From Gammaproteobacteria bacterium (GTDB lineage: Bacteria; Pseudomonadota; Gammaproteobacteria; Steroidobacterales; Steroidobacteraceae), in assembly GCA_004297335.1 (NCBI GenBank), contig SCUD01000120.1, positions 1-34,738 of the forward strand: 34,738 nt of DNA. Direction: 5' to 3'. A program made the translations under genes and the position numbers. Shown here piece after piece: positions 15,390 to 25,583 of the stretch (position 1 is the first letter of the stretch; each line of letters starts with the position of its first letter). The notes beneath the pieces are model-generated. The model did no database searches. It was not told where the DNA came from and saw nothing but the letters and a program-made list of their open reading frames with translations.

Positions 15390-16274
15390 ATGCGCTACGG
15401 ACCACGCCGGCCAGCCCGGGAGGAGTTCCTGAGCCTGCGCGGCCTCAACCACCGGCTGCTGCGCTGGGGGCCCGACGACCTCGCCCCGGTGATCCTGTTG
15501 CATGGCTGGGCGGATACCGCCGATCCGTTCCAGTTCCTGGTCGATGAGTTGCCCGACGCCTGGTCCTGCGCGGCACTCGACTGGCGCGGCTTCGGCGGCA
15601 GTGACTGGAGCCCGGGCGGCTACTGGTTCCCGGACTACTACGCGGACCTCGATGCCCTGCTGGAGCAGCTGTCCCCGAAGTCGCCGGCGCGCATCGTCGG
15701 GCACAGCATGGGCGGGCGCATCGCCATGACCTACGCCGGGATCCGCCCGGAGCGCGTCGGGCGTCTCGTCAGTCTCGAGGGCGTCGGCATGCCGCGACGC
15801 GAGCCGGACGCGGCGCCCCGGCGCCTCGCGCAGTGGCTCGGTGAGCTGCGCACACCGCCACAGCACGGCGGTTATCGCGACTACACAGCGCTCGCGGAAC
15901 GCCTGCGGAGCAAGCATCCGCGACTTGCGCCCGGGCACGCGCGCTTCCTCGCGGAGAGCCGCGCCGAGCCGGCGCCCGGCGGCGGCCTGCGCCTGCGCAT
16001 GGATCCGGCACATCACCGGGTCAACCCGGTGCTCAATCGGCCGGACGAGGACGCGGCCTGCTGGCGGCGGATCACCGCGCCGGCGATGCTCGTGCTTGGC
16101 GCGGAGTCGGACCTGATTGAGCGGCACGGGCCGGAGGTCGGGCCGGGGCCGCTCGCCGCCAGTGTGCACGACCTGCGCGTTGAGACCATAGCCGCGGCGG
16201 GGCACATGCTCCACTACGAGCAGCCCCGGGAAGTCGCCCGTCTGGTCGTCGAGTTCCTCGGAGGGCCGGCTTGA
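15390..16274 (+). CDS. Alpha/beta-fold hydrolase
   Basis: 294 residues from the ATG at 15390 (a GTG at 15375 inside the previous gene is also in frame). The oxyanion loop is VILLHGWADTADPF, the nucleophile elbow is VGHSMGGRIAM (Ser), and the His is in AAGHMLHYEQP near the C terminus. An acid is probably supplied by the LVLGAESDL strand. The lid region is rich in Arg and Pro. The substrate is unknown; esters or epoxides are usual in this family. It begins 4 bp after the CNNM gene and overlaps the next gene's TTG, so the three are probably one transcript. Confidence 0.88.
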   Translation: MRYGPRRPAREEFLSLRGLNHRLLRWGPDDLAPVILLHGWADTADPFQFLVDELPDAWSCAALDWRGFGGSDWSPGGYWFPDYYADLDALLEQLSPKSPARIVGHSMGGRIAMTYAGIRPERVGRLVSLEGVGMPRREPDAAPRRLAQWLGELRTPPQHGGYRDYTALAERLRSKHPRLAPGHARFLAESRAEPAPGGGLRLRMDPAHHRVNPVLNRPDEDAACWRRITAPAMLVLGAESDLIERHGPEVGPGPLAASVHDLRVETIAAAGHMLHYEQPREVARLVVEFLGGPA

Positions 16275-16573
16275 CCCAGCCGGTTGCCGGCGGCGCGCCG
16301 CGACCGCGGCGGTCGCTGCGCCGACGGCTGCGCATCTGGCTGCGCCGCAATATCAGCTATCGCTGGGCGCGGCGCATCGTCGTCGGCATGATCGGCGGCA
16401 CGGTACTGCTGGCCGGCGTTGCGATGCTGATGCTGCCGGGTCCGGCGGTCGTCGTCATGCCGATCGGCCTCGCGATCCTCGGGCTCGAGTTCGCGTGGGC
16501 GCGGCGCTGGCTGAAGCGACTGCGGGCGACCGCCAACGGGCTGGTCAGCGGCACGCGCAGCGGGCAATCCTGA
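16271..16573 (+). CDS. Small PGPGW-type transmembrane protein
   Basis: 100 residues from a TTG overlapping the hydrolase stop (TTGA). A very basic N terminus (RPRRSLRRRLRIWLRRN) precedes two hydrophobic segments joined at MLPGPAVVVMPIGLAILGLEF (described by its ends), which resembles the PGPGW family. Another basic stretch, ARRWLKRLRAT, follows. The function of the family is unknown. The last codons (LVSGTRSG) lie in the 24-bp sequence that recurs on the other side of the neighbouring toxin-antitoxin pair. Confidence 0.78.
   Translation: MTQPVAGGAPRPRRSLRRRLRIWLRRNISYRWARRIVVGMIGGTVLLAGVAMLMLPGPAVVVMPIGLAILGLEFAWARRWLKRLRATANGLVSGTRSGQS
16540..16563 (+). repeat. Left copy of 24-bp direct repeat flanking the Phd-VapC module
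   Basis: GCTGGTCAGCGG, then CAC, then GCGCAGCGG. The right copy at 17299-17322 differs only in the middle triplet (TAA), giving 22 of 24 identical. This copy is coding: it is the 3' end of the PGPGW gene. Confidence 0.6.
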
Positions 16574-16588
16574 TCAACCGCCGGGTTG

Positions 16589-16617
16589 TGGACTTCTGCC
16601 TATCGGATGGCTATATT
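16589..16617 (+). promoter_or_regulatory. Candidate promoter of the Phd-VapC module
   Basis: TGGACT (16589-16594), 17-nt spacer, TATATT (16612-16617). The -10 is good and sits in a locally AT-rich stretch. The expected start site is almost at the antitoxin ATG (16625). No clear inverted repeat was seen for autorepression. Confidence 0.5.
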
Positions 16618-16624
16618 TCAAGTC

Positions 16625-16879
16625 ATGAAGACCTATAGCGTCGCCGAAGCCAGGAACAGATTGTCAGAGCTGATCGATCGCACGCTCAAGGGCCAGGACG
16701 TAGTGATCACCCGGCACGGTACGCCGGTGATCGAGCTCAAGGCCGTGCGCGCCCAGGTCGGGCCGGTAACGGATGCGGACCTGGACTGGCTGGCGACCCG
16801 GCGACTGCAGCCGCGGCGCCCTCCAGCGGAACCCTCTGGTCAACTCCTGTCGCGAATCCGCGATGAGGATGCTCGTTGA
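16625..16879 (+). CDS. Phd/YefM-family antitoxin
   Basis: 84 residues, MKTYSVAEARNRLSELIDR at the N terminus. The pattern V-x-E-A-R-x-x-L-S-E-L-(I/V)-x, then GQDVVITRHGTPVIEL, is the Phd/YefM DNA-binding domain. The C-terminal part (Pro/Arg-rich, ending LLSRIRDEDAR) would bind and block the toxin. It starts just after a candidate promoter and its stop overlaps the toxin start (TTGA), the usual translational coupling of antitoxin before toxin. In such systems the antitoxin, alone or with toxin, represses its own promoter. The family call is firm. Confidence 0.92.
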   Translation: MKTYSVAEARNRLSELIDRTLKGQDVVITRHGTPVIELKAVRAQVGPVTDADLDWLATRRLQPRRPPAEPSGQLLSRIRDEDAR

Positions 16880-17289
16880 ATCTGTATCTCGACGCCAGCG
16901 TCCTGATTGCATTGTTTGTGGCCGAGTCGCGCAGCCAGGAGGCGCAGGCAGCTTTGCGCGGCCACGTCCTGGTGGTCAGCGACTTTGCCGTCGCCGAATT
17001 TTCATCCGGCGTTGCGCGCCGCGCGCGGCTCGGTGAAATCACGACAGTTCAGGCGACCACGGTGTGCGCGACATTTGACGCCTGGATCGGCCGCGCCGCG
17101 CGCTGCGAGGGCATCGTCGCGGCAGACCTTGTGGCCGCAATCGCACTCGTGCGCCGGTTCGAACTCGGGCTGCGCACGCCTGACGCGGTCAACATCGCAA
17201 TCGCGCAGCGCTGCGGAGCACGGCTGATGACCTTTGACGCCAGGATGGCGCGGTCGGCGCGCAAGCTCGGCCTCACGGTGATTGCGTAG
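16876..17289 (+). CDS. vapC: VapC-type PIN-domain toxin
   Basis: 137 residues from a TTG overlapping the antitoxin stop. The PIN acidic residues are in place: Asp6 (LYLDASVLIAL), Glu in FAVAEFSSGVA, Asp in LRTPDAVNIAIA, and Asp in LMTFDARMA. VapC proteins are Mg2+-dependent ribonucleases, commonly cutting tRNA or rRNA loops. Here the partner is a Phd-type rather than a VapB/AbrB-type antitoxin. The pair stands alone between the PGPGW gene and a remnant region, bounded by near-identical 24-bp repeats. Confidence 0.92.
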   Translation: MNLYLDASVLIALFVAESRSQEAQAALRGHVLVVSDFAVAEFSSGVARRARLGEITTVQATTVCATFDAWIGRAARCEGIVAADLVAAIALVRRFELGLRTPDAVNIAIAQRCGARLMTFDARMARSARKLGLTVIA

Positions 17290-17298
17290 GCCCGAGTC

Positions 17299-17322
17299 GC
17301 TGGTCAGCGGTAAGCGCAGCGG
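17299..17322 (+). repeat. Right copy of 24-bp direct repeat flanking the Phd-VapC module
   Basis: GCTGGTCAGCGG, then TAA, then GCGCAGCGG; 22 of 24 identical to 16540-16563, 759 bp away. The same bases read on the minus strand form the tail of the AraC remnant, so the match could also have arisen from that gene. It is non-coding on the plus strand. Confidence 0.55.
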
Positions 17323-17390
17323 AACGCTGACGGCACCACGCCGCCATGAATCAGTGAGAATGTGTTCGCATGAATACCGGCCGCCGGCGA
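17304..17390 (-). pseudogene. Remnant of an AraC-family regulator C terminus
   Basis: Read on the minus strand, 17304-17345 encodes HGGVVPSAFRCAYR followed by TGA. This is almost the same as the tail of the intact AraC regulator at 26103 (FGVAPSAFRRAYR, stop). At the DNA level 17302-17343 and 26101-26142 agree at 37 of 42 positions without gaps. Just upstream, in another frame, CEHILTDSWRR has spacing like the intact HFTNSFRRR, which suggests a frameshift. Nothing of the rest of the gene is seen because the MFS gene begins at 17409. It looks like a scar from a deletion or rearrangement. Confidence 0.5.
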
Positions 17391-17408
17391 GGTCGCCAAG
17401 GAGGACAA

Positions 17409-18692
17409 TCAGTCGAGTATCCGCCTGCCGGTTGCGAACAGCAGCCACACCAGCGCGCCGGCGGCGGCGACTGACGCCGCCAGCAGGAATGCCGCATCGA
17501 ACGATCCAGTCCGGTCCACCAGCCAGCCGGTAACGGCGACGCCGATGATGCCGGGCACCGTGCCCGCGGTGTTGGTCAGCCCCATCAGCACGTCGGCGTG
17601 GCGCGGCGCGATGTCGAGGTGGTTCGGGGCGAAGCCGGACCAGGTGAAACCGAGCGCGCCGAGCGCGCAACACATTACCAGCAGCGCCATGAGCGGCGTC
17701 GCGGCCTCGCGGGCCAGCAGCAGGAACCCGCCGGCGCCGAGCAGGCCGATCGCCTGCATCAGCTTGCGCACTGCGGTGACGCTGGCGCCGCGCCGGATCC
17801 TGCCGTCGGCGAGCCAGGCGCCGAGGTTGATCGTGGCGAACATCGACAGCCACGGCGCCGCCGAGAACAGGCCAGCGTTGATCAGGCTGAGGTCCTGGGT
17901 GGCGCGGAAGTAGCTCGGCAGCCACGACAGCAGCATGTACAGGATCCAGTTGCTGCAGAAGTGATTGAAGACCAGCGCCCAGATCGCCGGCAGCGCCAGC
18001 AGCCGGCGCCACGGGGTCGGTCCCGAGCCCTCGCGCTTGTCATCGGCCGAAGCCAGCAGCGCGCGTTCCGCGGCCGAGATCCGCGGGTGCCCGGCCGGGC
18101 TGTCGTGGACCAGCGCGAACCACAGCGCCGTGACCACCAGTCCGGCCACGCCGAACAGGTAGAACACCGACTGCCAGCCCCAGTGGGTGACGATCCAGCC
18201 GGTGGTCAGCAGCGCGAACACCGTGCCGGCCGGCACCCCGCTCAACAGCACCGCGACGAAGCGCGAGCGCTCGCCGGGCGGGAACCAGCGGGCGCCAAGG
18301 TAGTAACCGGCCGGGAATGTGGCCGCCTCGCCGAGGCCCATGCCGACCCGCGCCAGCAGCAGCATCGGCAGCGATACGGCGGCGGCGAGCGGCGTCAGGA
18401 TCGTGAACAGCGACCACCAGGCGATCGCCAGGCCCATCACCAGCTTGCCGCCATGGCGGCTGGCGAGCCAGCCGCTCGGCACCTGGAAGATCATGTAGCC
18501 GATGAAGAACGACGACAGCACCAGGCCCTTGGTGGTTTCGCTCCAGCCGAACGACTCCTGCATCGCGATCGCAGCGACCGAGATGTTGACGCGATCGATG
18601 TAGCAGACGAAGGTCGCGGCGAAACACAGGAAGAGCAGCGTCAGCCGCTTCGGCCAGCGCGGCTGCGCCGGAACGGTGCTGTCAGTCGCCAT
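17409..18692 (-). CDS. MFS transporter (anion:cation symporter type)
   Basis: 427 residues, 12 hydrophobic segments. The start MATDSTVPAQPRW is set by GGGGGAG six nt or less upstream. FVCYIDRVNISVAAIAM in the first segment and GWLASRHGGKLVMG in loop 2-3 are typical of the ACS branch, which takes up organic acids such as hexuronates, galactonate or phthalate. It is the last gene of the minus-strand operon (13 bp after the hydrolase). The context of acyl-CoA ligase and hydrolase suggests uptake of a carboxylate. The substrate is not readable. Confidence 0.9.
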   Translation of the reverse strand: MATDSTVPAQPRWPKRLTLLFLCFAATFVCYIDRVNISVAAIAMQESFGWSETTKGLVLSSFFIGYMIFQVPSGWLASRHGGKLVMGLAIAWWSLFTILTPLAAAVSLPMLLLARVGMGLGEAATFPAGYYLGARWFPPGERSRFVAVLLSGVPAGTVFALLTTGWIVTHWGWQSVFYLFGVAGLVVTALWFALVHDSPAGHPRISAAERALLASADDKREGSGPTPWRRLLALPAIWALVFNHFCSNWILYMLLSWLPSYFRATQDLSLINAGLFSAAPWLSMFATINLGAWLADGRIRRGASVTAVRKLMQAIGLLGAGGFLLLAREAATPLMALLVMCCALGALGFTWSGFAPNHLDIAPRHADVLMGLTNTAGTVPGIIGVAVTGWLVDRTGSFDAAFLLAASVAAAGALVWLLFATGRRILD

Positions 18693-18705
18693 GTCTCCCC
18701 CTGAT

Positions 18706-19572
18706 TCAGTGCTTCGCCAGGAAGCCGCGTAACCCGTCCCAGGCCGCCGGTTCGACCAGGAACGGCGCGTGGCCGACATCCGGCACGGTCACGACCTGCA
18801 GGTCCGGCTTGCGGCGCTGCATCCCGGCGACCGTCGCCGCGCTCAGGATATCGCTGATCGCGCCGCGGATCACCAGCGTCGGCACCGGCGCGAGCGCCGC
18901 GAACAGCGGCCACAGGTCGGTTAGCGCGCTGGAGCCCGGCGCCACGGTGCGCGCGATCGCCGGATCGTAGTCGGGCACGACGCTGCCGTCCGCCGTCTCG
19001 CGACAGGTGCGCCGCGCGAACTGCAGCCAGAACTCCGCGCCCTGTTCGCGCGGGAAGGCGATCTGGTGGATGTCCTGACAGTGACGCGCCGCGGCGCTCC
19101 AATCCGCGGCGCTCATCGCCTTGCCGGCATAGCCCTGGATGCGCGCGATACCGGCCGCGTCCACTTCCGGGCCGATGTCGTTGAGCACGGCGGCCGCCAG
19201 GACCTGCGGTGCGTGCGCGGCGGTGATCATCGTCATCAGCCCGCCCATCGAGGTGCCGACGAACACCGCCCGGCCGATGCCGAGCTGACCGAGCAGCCCG
19301 AGCATGTCGCGGACGTAGGTGCCGGGGTGGTAGCGCTCCGGCTGCGGATCGGGGTCGGAACCGCCGCGCCCGCGCTGGGTCGGGACGATGATCCGGCGGC
19401 CGAGTCCGGCGATCCGCGGCGCCAGTTCCTCGAAGTCGCGGGCGTTGCGGGTCAGGCCGTGCAGGCACAGGACTGGCAGCCCGGCCGGCGCCCCGACCGG
19501 CGCATAGTCCCGGTACTCGAGCTGCGGCCCATCGGCGGTCGTGAACCTGGCACTGTGGAAAGTCGCGGTCAT
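18706..19572 (-). CDS. Alpha/beta hydrolase
   Basis: 288 residues from the ATG at 19572, which has GGGAG six nt upstream; an ATG at 19578 is also in frame. Oxyanion motif LCLHGLTRNARDF, then PTQRGRGGSDPDPQPERYHPGTYV, nucleophile elbow VGTSMGGLMTM (Ser), acid in the VIRGAISDIL region, and His in PDVGHAPFLVEP. The sequence resembles ester or C-C bond hydrolases of catabolic pathways. It lies between two MFS genes in the operon that starts with the TonB receptor, so it probably acts on an imported compound. Confidence 0.9.
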   Translation of the reverse strand: MTATFHSARFTTADGPQLEYRDYAPVGAPAGLPVLCLHGLTRNARDFEELAPRIAGLGRRIIVPTQRGRGGSDPDPQPERYHPGTYVRDMLGLLGQLGIGRAVFVGTSMGGLMTMITAAHAPQVLAAAVLNDIGPEVDAAGIARIQGYAGKAMSAADWSAAARHCQDIHQIAFPREQGAEFWLQFARRTCRETADGSVVPDYDPAIARTVAPGSSALTDLWPLFAALAPVPTLVIRGAISDILSAATVAGMQRRKPDLQVVTVPDVGHAPFLVEPAAWDGLRGFLAKH

Positions 19573-19585
19573 CGTCATCTCCCGT

Positions 19586-20926
19586 TCAGGCTGCCGGCCG
19601 CGGCGCCTCGATCCAGTCGTGGCGCAGGCGCGGCGCGCTGGCGAAGAACAGACCCGCGGCCAGCAGGTAAAAGCCAGTGCCGGCCAGGATCGAGTAGCGC
19701 AGCGATTCCTGGCCGAACCGGGCGTGCATCGCGTCCGACAGCGCCCCAATCAGCAGGTCGCCGAGGCCGATCCCGACCAGATTATTGACCAGGAGGAACA
19801 GTGCCGTCGCGGTCGTGCGCATCGTCGCCGGCACGATGTTCTGGAATGCGGTCACCGCCGGGCCAATCCAGGCGATGCCGAGCGCGGTCGGCACCAGCAA
19901 CGCGACGAACACCGTACCGAGCGCCGGCGAAAGGATGCCGGCCAGATAGCAGGGGACCGCAGCCAGGAACGCCACTGCCGGCACCAGTGCGTAGGCGCCG
20001 CGGTCGCGCTGGCCGAGCCGGTCGGCGAGATAGCCGCCGAGAAACAGTCCAAGGCAGCCACCGATCAGGACGATCAGCCCGTAGAAGTACGAGGCATAGA
20101 GCAACGGCCCGGCATCGAGCGGAACAATCCACGCCGGCAGCCACGCAAGCGCCTGCGGCAACGCGTTACCGTGCGAGCGCACGAAGAATGCCGGCAACCA
20201 GGCGAACAGGCCGTAGCCCATGATCGAGGAACAGGCCGCACCGAATGCCAGCGTCCAGAACGAGCGCCTCGCCAGCAGCGTCCGCGCGACCTCGCCGACA
20301 CTCACGCGCACACCCGACGCACTGCCGTCGAAGCGGCCGCGTTGCGGCTCGCGTACGCTCCACAGAAACAGCGGCGCCAGCACCAGGCCGGCCAGGCCGA
20401 CGATCAGGAACGCCGCACGCCAGTCGAGCACGGTGGCGATCACGCCTCCAAACACGATGCCGACCGCGCCGCCGATCGGAATGCCGAACGAATAGATCGC
20501 CAGCATCCGGGCCCGGCGCTCCGGCGGGAAGTAGTCGGCCACCACCGAATACGAGGGCGCGATACCGCCGGCCTCGCCGACGCCGACCCCCATCCGCGCG
20601 AAGAACAGTTGCACGGCGCTGCCGACCAAACCGCAGGTGGCAGTCATGACACTCCACAGTGCCAGCGCCGCGCCGATGATGCGCACGCGGTTGCTGCGGT
20701 CGGCGAGCCAGGCGATCGGCACGCCGAGGGTCGAGTAGAAGATCGCGAACGACACGCCGCGCATCAGGCCGATCATCGTGTCGCTGACGCCGAGTTCCTG
20801 CTGGATCGGGATCGCGAGGATGCCGATGATCTGCCGGTCGATGAAATTGAAGGTGTAGACGACGATCAGCATCACCAGGACGAAGGCCCGATAGCCTGCC
20901 GTCCCGATCGCTGTGTCCGCGGTCAT
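19586..20926 (-). CDS. MFS transporter (spinster-like)
   Basis: 446 residues, 12 hydrophobic segments. MTADTAIGTAGYRAFVLVM leads into VYTFNFIDRQIIGILAIPIQ, then MRGVSFAIFYSTLGVPIAWLADR (given by its ends) and GVGEAGGIAPSYSVVADYFPPERR. These are hallmarks of the spinster-like subgroup, abundant next to TonB receptors in bacteria that degrade aromatic or steroid-like compounds. The ATG overlaps the ligase stop (ATGA). It is a second transporter besides the one at the operon end; the two subgroups differ, so they may handle different compounds or opposite directions. Confidence 0.9.
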   Translation of the reverse strand: MTADTAIGTAGYRAFVLVMLIVVYTFNFIDRQIIGILAIPIQQELGVSDTMIGLMRGVSFAIFYSTLGVPIAWLADRSNRVRIIGAALALWSVMTATCGLVGSAVQLFFARMGVGVGEAGGIAPSYSVVADYFPPERRARMLAIYSFGIPIGGAVGIVFGGVIATVLDWRAAFLIVGLAGLVLAPLFLWSVREPQRGRFDGSASGVRVSVGEVARTLLARRSFWTLAFGAACSSIMGYGLFAWLPAFFVRSHGNALPQALAWLPAWIVPLDAGPLLYASYFYGLIVLIGGCLGLFLGGYLADRLGQRDRGAYALVPAVAFLAAVPCYLAGILSPALGTVFVALLVPTALGIAWIGPAVTAFQNIVPATMRTTATALFLLVNNLVGIGLGDLLIGALSDAMHARFGQESLRYSILAGTGFYLLAAGLFFASAPRLRHDWIEAPRPAA

Positions 20927-22473
20927 CCGTGACCCGTCTGGCCCGCCTGCCAGTAGGGCACGCGCAGCTCGCGTTTCAGCAGCTTGCCGTTGGCGTTGCG
21001 CGGCAGGCTCGGGCGCAGCTCGACTTCGTGCACCCGCTGCTGCCGGCCCAGCCGTTCGTTGACCCATTGCTTCAGGCTGGCTGCGTCATCGCCGGCGCCG
21101 CCGCGCAGCACCACGAGCGCCAGCGGCGTCTCGCCCCACTTTACGCTCGGCACACCGAACACCGCGCAATCGGCCACTGCCGGATGCTGCATCAGCACCG
21201 CCTCGATGTCGGCCGGATAGATGTTCTGGCCGCCGGAGATGATCAGGTCCTTCTTGCGGTCGGTGATGTAGAGGTAGCCCTCGGTGTCGATCCGGCCGAT
21301 GTCGCCGGAACGCAGCCACTGGCGGCCCTGCCCGTCGGTCCAGAAGGCCTCGGCAGTGGCCTCCGGTCGCCCCCAGTACCCGGTCATGGCGATCCGTGAC
21401 AGCGCAATGATCTCGCCCGGCTCGCCCCACGGCAGGATGTGATCGTCGTCGCCGAGGATCGCCAGGTCCTCTCCCGGCAGCGGCTTGCCGACCGAGGCCA
21501 TGCGTCCCGGCGCTTCCTCCGGTGCCAGCGTCGTGATCACGCCCTCGGTCGAGCCGTACAGCTCGATCAGGCCGCAGGCGAACTGCTCGAACACGCGCTC
21601 CTTGACTGCCAGCGGCAGCGGCGCGCCACAGCACATCATCGCCTGCATCGACGAGCGGTCGAACTGCGCGAACTCCGGGTGCTCGACCAGGCGCTGGAAC
21701 TGCACCGGCACCATCGCCAGGTGGGTGATGCGCTCGCGCTCGATCGTCGCCAGCACGTCGCGCGGATCGAAGCCGTGGCGCACGACCAGTGCGCCGCCCG
21801 CCAGCAGCGTCGGCAGGAAGCTGGCCCAGCTGATGTTGGAGAACAGCCCGGTGGCGACCAGCGTGCGCGCACCACTGTGATGGCGCAGGGCGATGCCGAG
21901 ATCGTGCGCGGTATCGATGCGGCAGCCGTGGCTGTGGGCGATGCCCTTGGGCTGCCCGGTCGTGCCCGATGAATAGATGATGTTGCACAAATCGTCACGG
22001 CCGAGCGGAACGGCGGGATCCTGCGATGATTGCCCGTCGCGCCACTGATGATAGGCTGACCAGCCGGCCGGGCCACCGCCACCGGCAACGACCCGCAGCG
22101 GCAGGCTGCTGGTGCAGGAAGCGAGCCGGGCGACGTGCTCGCTGGTGGCGATGATCGCCCGCACGCCGGCGTCGGCCAGCATGCCGGCGATCGCCTCATC
22201 CGCAATCGTCGTGTTGAGCGGCGCCACGATCGCGCCGGACTTGATCACACCGAACAGCACCTCGACCATCGGCGCGCCGTTGCCCATCACGACGCCGACA
22301 CGCTCGCCCCGCCCGCAGCCCGCCGCGATCAGCCCGTTCGCGACCCGGTTGGCGCGCCGATCCAGCGTGCCCCAGTCGAGCCGCTCCTCGTCGGTGATCA
22401 CCGCCGGCGAGTGGCCGCGCCAGCGGCCGTGCAGGCTGAAGACCCGCGGCAGGATCGGCGCCGGCGCAGACAT
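20923..22473 (-). CDS. AMP-binding acyl-CoA synthetase/ligase
   Basis: 516 residues, full length for the ANL superfamily. The P-loop-like motif is IIYSSGTTGQPKGIAHSH (about 165-182). The adenine motif ELYGSTEG follows (about 302-309), then the hinge region RSGDIGRIDTEGYLYITDRKKDLI (given by its ends) and the catalytic lysine in LPRNANGKLLKRELR near the C terminus. It would activate a carboxylic acid with ATP and couple it to CoA. The gene starts one base after the TonB-receptor stop and overlaps the MFS start, so it is tightly operonic. The acid is unknown: fatty, aromatic or terpenoid. Confidence 0.92.
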   Translation of the reverse strand: MSAPAPILPRVFSLHGRWRGHSPAVITDEERLDWGTLDRRANRVANGLIAAGCGRGERVGVVMGNGAPMVEVLFGVIKSGAIVAPLNTTIADEAIAGMLADAGVRAIIATSEHVARLASCTSSLPLRVVAGGGGPAGWSAYHQWRDGQSSQDPAVPLGRDDLCNIIYSSGTTGQPKGIAHSHGCRIDTAHDLGIALRHHSGARTLVATGLFSNISWASFLPTLLAGGALVVRHGFDPRDVLATIERERITHLAMVPVQFQRLVEHPEFAQFDRSSMQAMMCCGAPLPLAVKERVFEQFACGLIELYGSTEGVITTLAPEEAPGRMASVGKPLPGEDLAILGDDDHILPWGEPGEIIALSRIAMTGYWGRPEATAEAFWTDGQGRQWLRSGDIGRIDTEGYLYITDRKKDLIISGGQNIYPADIEAVLMQHPAVADCAVFGVPSVKWGETPLALVVLRGGAGDDAASLKQWVNERLGRQQRVHEVELRPSLPRNANGKLLKRELRVPYWQAGQTGHG

Positions 22474-22474
22474 C

Positions 22475-24715
<2,241 letters not shown>

Positions 24716-24744
24716 CGTGCCTCTCCCCTGGTTGGTCGGTGAGT

Positions 24745-24766
24745 ATTAATCAATCGGTTGATTAAT
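24745..24766. promoter_or_regulatory. Probable TetR operator between tonB-receptor operon and tetR
   Basis: A perfect inverted repeat, ATTAATCAA (24745-24753), TCGG, TTGATTAAT (24758-24766). It is the only AT-rich stretch in this divergent region, 29 bp upstream of the receptor start and 92 bp upstream of the TetR start. Length, symmetry and place fit a TetR dimer site controlling both directions. Binding itself is inferred. Confidence 0.8.
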
Positions 24767-24858
24767 TGTGGACAGGATGCCCCGGTCTGGTAGCCTTGTC
24801 AACAGCCCGCAGGACGCCACCCCGGATGGCCAGCGCTGACCAAGGAGAATCGCCGGAA

Positions 24859-25569
24859 ATGTCCCGCACCCAGGCCCCGCGCCCCGCGCCACCGGCCACG
24901 CCCGGTCACCGCCCGAAGCTCGGGCGGCCGCCGCGCAACCGCGCCGACCCGGACCTGCGCGAGCGCATCCTCGATGTCGCCGAGGCGCAGTTTTCCCGCC
25001 ACGGCTACGACGCCGTCTCGACGCGCGCGGTGGCGCGCGCGGTCGGCGCGACCTCGGCGATGATCCACTATTACTTCAACACCAAGCGCGAGCTGTTCGA
25101 CGCGGTGTTCGCGCGCCGCGCCGACATCATCAATGTCGAGCGCATGGCGGCGCTCGATGCCTACGACCGCCAGGCCGGCCGCCGCGTCACGGTCGAGGGC
25201 GCGATCGCAGCGTTTCTGCACCCGGCGCTGGTCAAGTTCGAGGAAGGCGAAGGCTGGCGCAACTACCTGTCGCTGGTCGCGCAGGTCGGCAACAAGCACG
25301 AGTGGGGTGGCGAGGTGATGACCCGCTCCTTCGACCCGGTGATCCAGCGGCTGATCGCCATCATCCGCAAGGCACTGCCGAAGGCCAGCGATATCGACCT
25401 GTACTGGGCCTATCACTTCCTGTCTGGCGCGCTGCTGCTGACGCTGTCGGAGACCGACCGCATCGACCGCCTGTCGGGCGGCCGCTGCCGCTCGACCGAC
25501 ATCGCCGCGATCGAGCCACGCATGGTCCAATTCGCCGCGGCCGGCTTCCGCCGGGTGTGCGGCGCCTGA
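24859..25569 (+). CDS. TetR-family transcriptional regulator
   Basis: 236 residues from the ATG at 24859 (AAGGAG 11 nt upstream); an ATG at 24826 is in frame but has a weaker site. After a Pro-rich start (TQAPRPAPPATPGHRPKLGRPP, described from its ends) the DNA-binding domain is clear: ILDVAEAQFSRHGYDAVSTRAVA, then GATSAMIHYYFNTKRELFDAVFA. The C-terminal ligand domain resembles the group with LSGALLLTLSETDRIDRLS. It is divergent from the TonB-receptor operon and probably represses it and itself through the dyad at 24745-24766. The inducer is likely a metabolite of the transported compound, which is inference. Confidence 0.93.
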   Translation: MSRTQAPRPAPPATPGHRPKLGRPPRNRADPDLRERILDVAEAQFSRHGYDAVSTRAVARAVGATSAMIHYYFNTKRELFDAVFARRADIINVERMAALDAYDRQAGRRVTVEGAIAAFLHPALVKFEEGEGWRNYLSLVAQVGNKHEWGGEVMTRSFDPVIQRLIAIIRKALPKASDIDLYWAYHFLSGALLLTLSETDRIDRLSGGRCRSTDIAAIEPRMVQFAAAGFRRVCGA

Positions 25570-25583
25570 CCTCCGGCATCCGG

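Noticed and set aside
17290-17408. A small plus-strand gene beginning near 17282
   Set aside because: The frame has no ribosome site, overlaps the MFS gene antisense, and the stretch is better explained by the repeat copy and AraC remnant.
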